A program made the position numbers and the translations under genes. From NCBI GenBank assembly GCA_016708125.1, contig JADJGF010000001.1, positions 1,696,001-1,760,000 on the forward strand: a stretch of 64,000 nt of DNA. The letters are read 5' to 3'. This document shows positions 9,230 through 17,662 of the stretch, piece after piece. Numbering within the stretch: the stretch's first letter is position 1; each line of letters begins with the position of its first letter. Source of the stretch: Ignavibacteriota bacterium (GTDB taxonomy: Bacteria; Bacteroidota; Ignavibacteria; Ignavibacteriales; Melioribacteraceae). The notes below the pieces were generated by a model that saw nothing but the letters and a program-made list of their open reading frames with translations, ran no database searches and was not told the origin of the DNA.

Positions 9230-11467
9230 ATGAAATTTCGATATCCTTTTCTCACATTTGTATTTGCAGCAATTTTATTAATTTCCGTTACTCAAGCTCA
9301 GCCAAGCCCAATAAGCTCAAAGCCAGAGTTCAATATTATTAAAATTGATAAACCAATAAATATAAATGGAAAATTAGATAACCCGCTTTGGCTGCTTTCT
9401 GATCAAATTGAAATAAGTTATGAAATCAGACCGGGTGATAATACAGCGGCGACAGAAAATACAATTGTAAAAGCCTTATACGATGAAGAAAATTTATATT
9501 TTGGTTTTAAATGTTTTGATTCAAAGCCAGAAGGTATAAGGGCAAATCTTTCTGAAAGAGATAAAATATTTTCTGATGATTATGTGATTTTAATAATTGA
9601 TACTTATGGCGACGCACAAAAAGGATATGAATTAGCTGTAAATCCTTTGGGAATTCAAGGCGATCTACTTGCAACATTTAATAATGAAGATATAAATTTT
9701 AATATGATTTGGTATGCCGCAGCTTCGGTAAATGATTCCGGATGGACCGCGGAAATGGCAATTCCGTTTAGCAGCTTAAATTTTGATGAAACCAATAACC
9801 CGGTTTGGGGATTTAATGCCGTTCGAACAATTCCGAGAGAAAGCAGAACTCAAAATTCTTGGACGTATATCGATAGAAATATTCCGGGATTTATGAGCCA
9901 ATCCGGATGGTTAAAAGGGTTAAAAAATCTTAAGTCAATTACAAATATAGAATTATTACCTTATGCTATTGGTCAGTATAACGGAAGTTTAATTGATAGT
10001 GAAAATCCGAATTCAGATTTCAAATTTAATCCAGCCGAAGGAAGAATTGGCGGAGGAATAAAATATTCACCCAATCCAAATTTATCTTTAGAAGCTGTAA
10101 TTAATCCGGATTTTAGTCAAATAGAATCTGATGCCGATCAAATAAGTGTGAACACAAAATTTGCACTATTTTATGAAGAAAAAAGACCGTTCTTTTTAAC
10201 CGGAAATGAATTGCTGCCAAATCCAATTTATTATTCAAGATCAATTAATGATCCTTTGGCTGCTTCAAGAATTATTGGGAAAAGCGGGTCACTTTCGTAT
10301 TTATATCTTGGAGCTTATGATAGAAATACTGTTTTTGTAGTTCCCGGCGAAGAAGAAAGCAATACTGTTGAAACAAATAAAAAATCTTTTGTAAATATTG
10401 GAAGATTAAGATATGATTTTGGTGATGAAGATTTTATTGGTGCAAAACTATTGACAAGAAATATGAACGGAGGTCATAATTATGTTTTTGGTTTTGATTG
10501 GAATTATAAATTTTGGGATAATTGGATTTTTGAAGGACAAGCTTATTTATCGCAAACAGATGAGTTAAATGATAGTTCATTGTTTGAATCTTCCAGAAAT
10601 TTTGGAAGCTCTAATAATACAGCAAAGTTAGATGATGAAAAATATTCCGGAAACGTTGTACATTTTTTTCTATCTCGATCCGAAAAATTTTATTACTTTA
10701 ATATTGAATCAAATCATATAAATCCAACTTTTCAAACACATAACGGATTGTTAAATGTTAGCGCGTTTAGAGAACAAAAAATGTATCATTCTTATAAATT
10801 TTATCCAGATAGTTCTTTCTTTGATAGAATTGATGTAAATCTAAATTCTAATCTTCAGAATAATTATGATGGAATAATTAAGCAATTTAATCTTACTCCA
10901 TCTTTAAATCTAAATATGAAAGGACAAACATATTTTTACATTCAGTATCATGTAATTAAAAATGAAAAATTTAACGGAAGTACATTTAAAAATACTAACG
11001 ACGCATACTTTGAATTAAATACAAAACCTTTAAAAGAAATTTCGTTTGGAATAAGCGGTTCTGTGGGAAAATATGTTTATAGATCGGATGATCCAAAAAT
11101 CGGAGTTGGTCATAATCTCGGCGGATATTTAACATTAAAACCCTCATCAAATTTAAATGTTAGTTTATCTTATAATCGCGCAAGACTTTCTGATAAAAAC
11201 TCAGATAAATTATTTTATGACGGAAACATTTATAGACTTTCGGCAATTTATCAATTCTCTGCTGAAGCTTTTTTCAGAACAATTTTTCAATATAATTCAT
11301 TTGATAAAGCATTTAGATTGTATCCACTTTTTAGTTATCAAATTGGAGCTTTTACAACTTTATATGCCGGTGCGACAAGCAATTATCTCAACTACAAAAA
11401 TAATTTTGGAATAAATAATACAGATCAGCAATATTTTATAAAATTGCAATATTTGGTAAGCTTATAA
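9230..11467 (+). CDS. DUF5916 outer-membrane protein with N-terminal CBM9-like domain
   Basis: The 745-residue protein has a signal peptide ending near residue 23 (VTQAQP). A CBM9-like beta-sandwich follows: INGKLDNPLWLLSD near 44-57, LYFGFKCFD and WTAEMAIPFSSLNFDE near 166-181. The remainder (about 230-745) is rich in alternating aromatic/polar strands and ends in a C-terminal strand YFIKLQYLVSL, as expected for an outer-membrane beta-barrel. The combination matches the DUF5916 family, often annotated carbohydrate-binding family 9-like; the ligand is unknown. The gene is followed by a clear terminator and then the ECF sigma operon. Confidence 0.78.
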   Translation: MKFRYPFLTFVFAAILLISVTQAQPSPISSKPEFNIIKIDKPININGKLDNPLWLLSDQIEISYEIRPGDNTAATENTIVKALYDEENLYFGFKCFDSKPEGIRANLSERDKIFSDDYVILIIDTYGDAQKGYELAVNPLGIQGDLLATFNNEDINFNMIWYAAASVNDSGWTAEMAIPFSSLNFDETNNPVWGFNAVRTIPRESRTQNSWTYIDRNIPGFMSQSGWLKGLKNLKSITNIELLPYAIGQYNGSLIDSENPNSDFKFNPAEGRIGGGIKYSPNPNLSLEAVINPDFSQIESDADQISVNTKFALFYEEKRPFFLTGNELLPNPIYYSRSINDPLAASRIIGKSGSLSYLYLGAYDRNTVFVVPGEEESNTVETNKKSFVNIGRLRYDFGDEDFIGAKLLTRNMNGGHNYVFGFDWNYKFWDNWIFEGQAYLSQTDELNDSSLFESSRNFGSSNNTAKLDDEKYSGNVVHFFLSRSEKFYYFNIESNHINPTFQTHNGLLNVSAFREQKMYHSYKFYPDSSFFDRIDVNLNSNLQNNYDGIIKQFNLTPSLNLNMKGQTYFYIQYHVIKNEKFNGSTFKNTNDAYFELNTKPLKEISFGISGSVGKYVYRSDDPKIGVGHNLGGYLTLKPSSNLNVSLSYNRARLSDKNSDKLFYDGNIYRLSAIYQFSAEAFFRTIFQYNSFDKAFRLYPLFSYQIGAFTTLYAGATSNYLNYKNNFGINNTDQQYFIKLQYLVSL

Positions 11468-11517
11468 AATTTTCTCCAAACTCCTTATTAATTGTTATAT
11501 ACAATCTCATGAATCTA

Positions 11518-11543
11518 ATGCCATCTCAAAAGATGGCATTTTT
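11518..11543 (+). terminator. Rho-independent terminator after the DUF5916 gene
   Basis: A 9-bp stem ATGCCATCT / AGATGGCAT with a CAAA loop is followed by a run of T. It begins 50 bases after the DUF5916 stop. Confidence 0.85.
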
Positions 11544-11595
11544 ATATAAATTTTGTTGTAAATATTTCTTCGATAAAAATTATTTTAAACATCAC

Positions 11596-11620
11596 AACCT
11601 TTTCTTAAGAACAAAGTCTA
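11596..11620 (+). promoter_or_regulatory. ECF-type (auto)promoter candidate
   Basis: AACCTTTT at 11596 and GTCTAA at 11616 lie 20 bases apart, start to start, and the second element ends about 24 bases before the sigma-factor ATG. It resembles the upstream motif at 8974-9000 and would suit autoregulation by the ECF sigma encoded next. Confidence 0.45.
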
Positions 11621-11644
11621 AATATTTAGTAAACAAGAAAAATA

Positions 11645-12220
11645 ATGCAAGACGATAATCAACTAATAACCAGAGCGCAAAAAGGTGATAACATTGCTTT
11701 TGAACAGCTTGTTGTAAAATACGATCGCATTGTTTTAAATATTGCTTACGGTTACAGAAACAATAAAGAAGATGCACAAGATATTTATCAAGAAGTGTTT
11801 TTAAGAGTTTATCGCGGCTTGAAAAATTTTCAATCAAGAAGTCAATTCTCAACTTGGCTTTATAGAATTACGGTTAATGTTTGCATAGAACATAAAAGAA
11901 AAGAAAAAAATTATGAGTATCAATCGCTTAATAAATTTGATGATGAAAATGAAAATAATTTTATGTTTGAATCTAAATTAGATAGCGGTGAAAGAGTTGA
12001 CCAATATTCAATTGAAAGCGAACGAAATAGTTTTATTAAAGCTGAAATAGAGAAATTACCTAAACAATTAAAGATGGCATTCACATTAAAATATTTTCAA
12101 GGAATGAAGATTAAAGAAATATCAAATTTTATGAATGTAAGCGAAGGAACAATAAAAGGATATTTGTTTGCTTCATCAAAAAAATTGAGAGAAAAATTAA
12201 AACCAATTTTGGAAATGTAG
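11645..12220 (+). CDS. ECF-family RNA polymerase sigma factor
   Basis: A 191-residue group 4 sigma factor. Region 2 shows FEQLVVKYDRIVLNIAYGY and the conserved EDAQDIYQEVFLRVYRGL, with FSTWLYRITVNVC at the end of region 2. Region 4 near the C-terminus (KIKEISNFMNVSEGTIKGYL) is the helix-turn-helix that reads the -35 element. It is followed 18 bases later by a membrane-anchored zinc-finger anti-sigma factor and then by a DUF4097 protein, so the three are probably one envelope-stress operon. Confidence 0.92.
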   Translation: MQDDNQLITRAQKGDNIAFEQLVVKYDRIVLNIAYGYRNNKEDAQDIYQEVFLRVYRGLKNFQSRSQFSTWLYRITVNVCIEHKRKEKNYEYQSLNKFDDENENNFMFESKLDSGERVDQYSIESERNSFIKAEIEKLPKQLKMAFTLKYFQGMKIKEISNFMNVSEGTIKGYLFASSKKLREKLKPILEM

Positions 12221-12238
12221 AAATATTTTGGTGAAATT

Positions 12239-13216
12239 ATGAAACACAAAAAATATAAAGAATTTTTAGAACTAAATATTTTAGGTGAACTTAATAAAAG
12301 TGAGCAGACCGAATTGGAAAATCATTTGTTGGAATGTAGCGAATGTTCCGAAGAATATTCGCAATTGAAAAAGTTTTATTCGGTTTTAGAAAAGGAAGCT
12401 TTAGAATTTCCCAATGAAAATGATTTGCAAAATGCAAGAGTTAAATTATTCAGCAAAATAAATGAAGAAAAAAGCAAACTATCATTTTTAGAAAAAGTTA
12501 AAATCTTTTTTGAAGAATTATTTATAAGTAAATATGCAATTGCATTTAGTGGATTAACTTTAGTTTTGACGGGATTATTTATAGGTTATTTAATTTTTAA
12601 TACTTCTGATTTTAAAACAAACAAATTTGCGAATAACGAAATCGATTTAGATGAAATCGAAAATTTGGAAATTACAAATGTAAATTTGCCGGAAAAGTTT
12701 TCCTCAAATTATGAGTTTGAAGTTAAAATGAGTGAAGGAAAATTAATAGCTTACGAAGGAAATTTAAATGATATAGTAATTCAAAAACTTCTTGCAAAAG
12801 CATTCAAGGAAACAGAAAATCCGGGTTTTAAAATTAAAACCGCAAATTCCGTTGTTGAATTTATGCCTAAGAATTTTCATCCCGATGAAAAAATAAAAAG
12901 TGCATTTATCAATTCTGTAAAAACCGATCAAAATCCCGGCGTTAGAAAAACAGCAATTCAAGCATTAATTAATTTTCCGTTTGATAATGAAATTAGAGAT
13001 GCTCTTTTGCATACTTTGGAAAATGACAACAACGCAGCAAACAGAATGGATGCGATAAATATTTTATTAGCAATGAATTTGAAATCACCAAAAGTTGATA
13101 ACAATACAAGAACAAAATTAGAAGAAAGTATTTCTATAGAAGATAATGAAGTTATAAAATTAAAAACTGCAAATTTATTGCGCGGAGGTAACAAAAATGA
13201 AAATAAGTATAATTAA
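12239..13216 (+). CDS. Transmembrane zinc-finger anti-sigma factor with C-terminal HEAT-like region
   Basis: The N-terminal cytoplasmic part (about 1-60) has the zf-HC2/ZAS motif HLLECSECSEEY (H-x3-C-x2-C). One transmembrane helix lies near 100-122 (YAIAFSGLTLVLTGLFIGYL). The periplasmic part of about 200 residues ends in alpha-helical repeats (GVRKTAIQALINFPFDNE, AANRMDAINILLAM) that look like HEAT repeats. By family knowledge it should hold the upstream ECF sigma until a periplasmic signal arrives; the HEAT part could be the sensor. It overlaps the DUF4097 gene by 20 bases. Confidence 0.85.
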   Translation: MKHKKYKEFLELNILGELNKSEQTELENHLLECSECSEEYSQLKKFYSVLEKEALEFPNENDLQNARVKLFSKINEEKSKLSFLEKVKIFFEELFISKYAIAFSGLTLVLTGLFIGYLIFNTSDFKTNKFANNEIDLDEIENLEITNVNLPEKFSSNYEFEVKMSEGKLIAYEGNLNDIVIQKLLAKAFKETENPGFKIKTANSVVEFMPKNFHPDEKIKSAFINSVKTDQNPGVRKTAIQALINFPFDNEIRDALLHTLENDNNAANRMDAINILLAMNLKSPKVDNNTRTKLEESISIEDNEVIKLKTANLLRGGNKNENKYN

Positions 13217-14336
13217 GATTTTTGCAATTGTTCTAATTTTAAATTTTGTGAATTATTCACAAAATAAACAGCCATTAGTAAAAACTTTTTCAGCATCAGC
13301 CGGTGAGAATTTAGACATGAATATTGATCCGGGAAATATTGATATTCAAACATGGTCAAAAAATGAGGTTAGCATTGAAGTTGTTTCAAAAAAGAAATAT
13401 GAAATTGAAAATATTGTTTCAGAAAAAGTTGGCAATACAATAAAATTTCATTTGGAGTTAGAAGACGGCTGGAATAATAGTGTAACCGTAAAAGTTAAAG
13501 CTCCATCAAATTTTAATTTTGATCTTAAAACTACCGGCGGAAATATTAATATTGAAAATGCAATTTCCGGAAAATTACTTGCTGAAACTGAAGGCGGAAA
13601 TATAAATTTTAAAGATGTTAAAGGAGAAGTTTCAGTTAATACTTCCGGAGGAAATATTAGCGGCGAAAATGTTGAAGGAGATGTAAATCTTCACACAAAT
13701 GGTGGAAATATTTCCTTGGGAAATGTGAAAAGCGGTAAATCAAATATTGATACTTACGGTGGAAATATTAGCGTGGGAAATATTACTTCTGATTTGACAG
13801 CAAAAACACATGGCGGAAATATTAGTATTGGTGATGTTGGCGGAAATGCAGAAGTGTTTACATACGGTGGACATATTTCAATGGAAAAAGTTTCCGGCTC
13901 GGCAAAAATGGAAACTTACGGCGGACATTTAAGTTTGGAAGGAGCTTCCGGAAAAGTTGTTGCTAAAACTATGGGCGGACATATAAACTTAAAAAATATT
14001 TCAGGAAGTATTGATGCATCAACAGAAGGCGGACATGTTTATGCAGAATTGGATCCTAAAGGAAATACAAATTCTTCGCTTTCAACTTCCGGCGGAAATA
14101 TGGAATTAAAAATTCCTTCTTCTGCAAAAGCAACAATTGAAGTTTTTATTGAAACCGATGAATTTGAGAAAGATGAAGTTGAAGAAATTTTACAATCAGA
14201 TTTTCCATCAAGTAAACTTAATGCAGATGGAGATGAAGGTAAAATAAATGCTATATATGTTATTAATGGAGGCGGAGCAAAAATTTCTATGAAATGCAGT
14301 GGCGGTGAAGTAAAAATTAAAAAGTGGAATAAATAA
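13197..14336 (+). CDS. Exported DUF4097-type repeat protein (beta-solenoid-like)
   Basis: A 379-residue protein with a signal peptide (about 1-22). Residues of about 110-310 consist of roughly eleven 16-22-residue repeats, each with a GGN or GGH motif followed by I/L and a hydrophobic strand, as in DUF4097 putative adhesins. The first repeats use GGN (TTGGNIN, EGGNIN, SGGNIS, NGGNIS, YGGNIS, HGGNIS), the next four use GGH (YGGHIS, YGGHLS, MGGHIN, EGGHVY) and the last reverts to SGGNME. It overlaps the anti-sigma gene by 20 bases and is likely a periplasmic or surface partner of that system. Function is unknown. Confidence 0.75.
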   Translation: MKISIIKIFAIVLILNFVNYSQNKQPLVKTFSASAGENLDMNIDPGNIDIQTWSKNEVSIEVVSKKKYEIENIVSEKVGNTIKFHLELEDGWNNSVTVKVKAPSNFNFDLKTTGGNINIENAISGKLLAETEGGNINFKDVKGEVSVNTSGGNISGENVEGDVNLHTNGGNISLGNVKSGKSNIDTYGGNISVGNITSDLTAKTHGGNISIGDVGGNAEVFTYGGHISMEKVSGSAKMETYGGHLSLEGASGKVVAKTMGGHINLKNISGSIDASTEGGHVYAELDPKGNTNSSLSTSGGNMELKIPSSAKATIEVFIETDEFEKDEVEEILQSDFPSSKLNADGDEGKINAIYVINGGGAKISMKCSGGEVKIKKWNK

Positions 14337-14351
14337 ATTTACAACCTTTTT

Positions 14352-14391
14352 AACGCAGGCTGAAATCTTAAAACTTCAGCTTGCGTTTTCT
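14352..14391 (+). terminator. Terminator of the ECF operon
   Basis: Stem AACGCAGGCTGAA / TTCAGCTTGCGTT (one mismatch) with a 10-base loop, followed by TTC and T-rich sequence. It starts 16 bases after the DUF4097 stop. Confidence 0.75.
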
Positions 14392-14584
14392 TATAACAAG
14401 TTAAGCTGCGGCTACAATTATCTCCCATCAAAATAACCCAATGAATTTTGGTATAATCATTTAAATGAACTATATTGAATTTGGTTTTTAAATTCTTATC
14501 AATAATTCCAAAGCATTCCTTGATATTTTAGTTTCATTAAAAACTTCATCACAAATTAATTTATAATTTTTTAAAGAGGGAAGA

Positions 14585-14854
14585 ATGAACATTTTTGTAG
14601 GCAATTTAGATTTTGATGTTACTGAAGAAAATTTGAATAAAGAATTTTCTAAATATGGAAAAGTAGCTTCTGTGAAATTAATTAAGGATTTGTTTACTCA
14701 AAAATCCAAAGGATTTGGTTTTGTTGAAATGAACGATAATTCCGAAGCAAAAATTGCAATTAAAGAACTAAATACAGCAAAAATATTAACTAAAAATATT
14801 GTTGTAAACGAAGCGCGACCAGAAAAAAATAAAAGAAAGTTTACCAATCGATAA
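14585..14854 (+). CDS. Small RRM RNA-binding protein
   Basis: An 89-residue protein that is one RNA-recognition motif. RNP2 is IFVGNLDF near residues 3-10 and RNP1 is KGFGFVEM near 43-50, followed by a basic tail (RPEKNKRKFTNR). Such single-RRM proteins are common in cyanobacteria and the Bacteroidetes group and are often linked to cold or growth-phase RNA handling. A GAGGGAAG ribosome-binding site lies just before the ATG. It has its own terminator and is monocistronic. Confidence 0.9.
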   Translation: MNIFVGNLDFDVTEENLNKEFSKYGKVASVKLIKDLFTQKSKGFGFVEMNDNSEAKIAIKELNTAKILTKNIVVNEARPEKNKRKFTNR

Positions 14855-14891
14855 AGCTAGTTCCCAATATTTATTCCATAATTTTATAGTA

Positions 14892-14928
14892 AGAAGTAGA
14901 TCAAAAATTAAAAATCTGCTTCTTTATT
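14892..14928 (+). terminator. Terminator of the RRM gene
   Basis: Stem AGAAGTAGAT / ATCTGCTTCT (one mismatch) with a 12-base AT loop, followed by TTATTA, 37 bases after the RRM stop. Confidence 0.65.
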
Positions 14929-14997
14929 ATAAAACTTTTCAAAATACTTTGCAGAAAAAATCAGAAAAATAATTTTATGTAATAATAATTTAGAAAA

Positions 14998-15177
14998 TTA
15001 TTTTACCAATGTTTCGCAGGGAATTCCGAAATAAACTCCCAAATAATAAGGCCAAAGCAATAATGCTAAAACACCTTTCCAAAAAGTAAGTTTTAGAAAT
15101 CCAATTGTAAATAGCCAGCCCATAAACCAAAATCCGCCTGCTACGCTGTGATTTTCAACTTTTACTTTTGAGTCCAT
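14998..15177 (-). CDS. Small membrane protein, 59 residues
   Basis: A short ORF on the minus strand, from the ATG at 15177-15175 to the TAA at 15000-14998. It begins MDSKVKVENHSVAGGFWFMG and continues with two hydrophobic stretches (WLFTIGFLKLTFW and VLALLLWPYYLGVYF), ending CETLVK. A GGAG ribosome-binding site sits about 7 bases upstream of the ATG, and the codon use looks like that of neighbouring genes. Its pattern of aromatic-rich membrane segments recalls small uncharacterised inner-membrane proteins seen in other bacteria. It starts 24 bases after the CpdB-type gene stop and may be co-transcribed with it. I do not know its function. Confidence 0.75.
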   Translation of the reverse strand: MDSKVKVENHSVAGGFWFMGWLFTIGFLKLTFWKGVLALLLWPYYLGVYFGIPCETLVK

Positions 15178-15201
15178 TTTTACTCCAAAGAAATTTTGAA
15201 A

Positions 15202-16992
15202 TTATTTTGTTCCATAAAGTAAATTATAATCTTTCTTCTTAGCTAATTGAGCCCAATCTTCCGGTATTATTTTCCAATTTTTATTTTCAACCGGATTTAT
15301 AATTTTTTGATTTTCAATCCAAGTCATCATATAAAATCGCAAATCTTTTTCTGTAGAATTTATTACTCTATCAGATAATTCATCTTTAGGAATTTTTGCG
15401 CCGTTTACTAAATGTCCTCCTCCGCCGTTTCCTCTGTAACTATTTATTGCAACTTTATATTTTTTAGTTAAATCAAAATTATTTTCATTTGAAAATGATT
15501 TTATTGTAATTCTATCTCCGGGAATTTTAGAAACATCTACAACATATTCAATACCTTCCGCGGAATCAAAATTGTAATAACGATTTTTTAATTCTGCAGA
15601 ATTATTTCTTTTAGAGAAAATTAATTTTCCATTTTCATCTTTTTCGAACATTAACAAATTATCATTTTTATCTTTCATTGTGTTAAACCAAATTCCGTAA
15701 GAATATTCCAAATAATCTTTAATTTCTTTTCCGGTTAATTCCATTGTGTACAAAAGATTTTCATATCTGTAAAGATCAAACATATCTTTAACATAAACTT
15801 TCCCGGAATCAATTTGTGAATAAATAGAAAGCGGCGCAGTGAAAGAAATATCAGCATTGGTAAGCTCAAGTTGAATTTTATGAATTAAATCAACAAATAC
15901 AGAATTTCCAAAAACTGAATTTTTTGCCGAAACAGTTTTGGTAAAAGTTCCAATTTCTCTAGAAACAAAATCTTTTACAATTTTAAATTCGTTGGAAAAA
16001 TTATTCATAAAATTTTTATCCGCTTCAAAATCAGATGAATTTAAAATTTTACCGGAAATATTTTTCTTCCATTTTTTCGATTGTTTATCAAAACTCAATA
16101 AAATATTTGCTTCACAAAAACTGTTGGATCTTGCCGAAGGTCCTAAAATTAAAACAGAATCTCCGGCAGAATTTTTTACTTTAAAATTCCATTCATGATG
16201 ATCATGACCAACAAAAACAATATCAAAACCGGGAACTTGTTCGACAATTAATTGAGAAGCATTTTCGTTACGCGGAGTTTCAGCAGTTTGATTATCATAA
16301 GTAAAATCAACACCGGCATGGAAAAGTCCGATTACTAAATCCGGATTCTCCTTTCCCTTAATTATCGGAATCCACTTTTTTGCTGTAATAATCATATCTT
16401 CAAATTCAATTCCGGACCAAATATTTTTTGGCAGCCAATTTGGAATTCCCGGAGTTATCAATCCCAATATGGCAATTTTAATTTCTTTATTTTCTTCCGA
16501 TTTAAAATTTAAAATTTTGTATGGAGGGAAATATGGTTCATTTGTTTCTGTATTAATTGCGTTTGCGGCAAGCCAAGGAAAATTTAATTCACTTTTAAAA
16601 TTATCATAAACAGAATGTCCCGCTTCGATATCATGATTTCCAACAGTTCCGGCATCATATTTCATATAATTCATTACATTTGCTAATAAATGAGTTGTAT
16701 CGGTTTTAACAAAATTGTAATAATAAACGGAAGGATCGCCTTGAAGAATATCGCCGTTATCCAAAAGAATTAATTGCTGATTTTTATTTTCCCTTTCACT
16801 TTTTATATAAGAAAATATTTGCGCCATTGAATTGTTGGATTTTTTATTTTCCGTAAAATTAAAAGGATAAATTGCGCCGTGAATATCGCTTGTTTCAACA
16901 ATTTTTACATTTACATTTTGTGCATAATTTGAAATTATTGCAGTAAAGAATAAAACAACGAAACGTAATTTATTTGTATTTAGAAATATCAT
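15202..16992 (-). CDS. Periplasmic 2',3'-cyclic-nucleotide phosphodiesterase / 3'- (or 5'-) nucleotidase
   Basis: A 596-residue exported metallophosphoesterase of the UshA/CpdB family. After a signal peptide (about 1-25) come the dinuclear-metal motifs: ETSDIHGAIYPF, LLDNGDILQG, VGNHDIEAGH, LFHAGVDFT and FVGHDHHEW. The C-terminal 5-nucleotidase domain has YRGNGGGGHLV, whose long glycine run is closer to CpdB than to UshA. It should release phosphate and nucleosides from extracellular nucleotides. A 59-residue membrane protein gene follows downstream. The exact substrate preference cannot be read from sequence. Confidence 0.85.
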   Translation of the reverse strand: MIFLNTNKLRFVVLFFTAIISNYAQNVNVKIVETSDIHGAIYPFNFTENKKSNNSMAQIFSYIKSERENKNQQLILLDNGDILQGDPSVYYYNFVKTDTTHLLANVMNYMKYDAGTVGNHDIEAGHSVYDNFKSELNFPWLAANAINTETNEPYFPPYKILNFKSEENKEIKIAILGLITPGIPNWLPKNIWSGIEFEDMIITAKKWIPIIKGKENPDLVIGLFHAGVDFTYDNQTAETPRNENASQLIVEQVPGFDIVFVGHDHHEWNFKVKNSAGDSVLILGPSARSNSFCEANILLSFDKQSKKWKKNISGKILNSSDFEADKNFMNNFSNEFKIVKDFVSREIGTFTKTVSAKNSVFGNSVFVDLIHKIQLELTNADISFTAPLSIYSQIDSGKVYVKDMFDLYRYENLLYTMELTGKEIKDYLEYSYGIWFNTMKDKNDNLLMFEKDENGKLIFSKRNNSAELKNRYYNFDSAEGIEYVVDVSKIPGDRITIKSFSNENNFDLTKKYKVAINSYRGNGGGGHLVNGAKIPKDELSDRVINSTEKDLRFYMMTWIENQKIINPVENKNWKIIPEDWAQLAKKKDYNLLYGTK

Positions 16993-17180
16993 TTGAACAT
17001 CCCAAAATTTATTATTGCTTTGTTGAATTTAGCAAAAGTAGTAAGAAGTTTTATATAAAAATAAAATCAAAGTAAAAAAATATTTTAAAGAAATAGTTAA
17101 GTAATTGTTAAAACAATTAAGAGATTGGAAGAAATAAATTTTGCATGATTTGTTTTACAATAGTATAGAAATTAAAGCAA

Positions 17181-17204
17181 TAAAAAAGCTCCCATAAAGG
17201 GAGC
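17181..17204 (-). terminator. Rho-independent terminator of the cold-shock gene
   Basis: On the minus strand, GCTCCC / GGGAGC with a 5-base loop is followed by six T. It lies about 28 bases after the csp stop. Confidence 0.9.
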
Positions 17205-17232
17205 CTGGGGTTTTAAATATTTTGTATCAGTT

Positions 17233-17445
17233 TTATTTTACAACTTGTACATCAGCAGCTTGAGGACCTTTTTCACCATTGGTAACAACAAATTCAACTT
17301 TATCATTTTCTTTTAAAGTTTTGTAGCCATCGCCAATAATTGCTTTAAAATGAACGAAAACATCTTCGCCATTTTCTTGTGAAATAAAACCATAACCTTT
17401 TGAACTATTGAACCATTTTACGGTTCCTTTTGTACGCTCTGCCAT
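17233..17445 (-). CDS. Cold-shock protein (CspA family)
   Basis: A 70-residue single OB-fold nucleic-acid chaperone. RNP1 is KGYGFISQ and RNP2 is DVFVHFKAI; the start is MAERTKGTVKWFNSSKGYGF. I choose the ATG at 17445; a TTG one codon upstream (17448) is also possible. The AGGAGA ribosome-binding site at 17455-17460 is 10 bases from the ATG and 7 from the TTG. The roughly 215-base region upstream (to 17662) has no gene and may hold a long 5' leader, as is common for csp mRNAs. It is monocistronic with its own terminator. Confidence 0.95.
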   Translation of the reverse strand: MAERTKGTVKWFNSSKGYGFISQENGEDVFVHFKAIIGDGYKTLKENDKVEFVVTNGEKGPQAADVQVVK

Positions 17446-17662
17446 CAAACAGATTCTCCTAAATTAATTAAAAATAAACTGACAGAGCTTTGAAAAGACT
17501 TTGAAGAATAAAACTGATATAATTCGGTTTTTCTGAAACTACTTTTAAAGATACTGTCATTTGATACAAAACTATAGAAAGAAAATTGTTAAATCAAATA
17601 GATTAATTACTTTTTTTACAATTAATAATTTTTAAGAAAAAAATAATTTAAATGAACAATTA

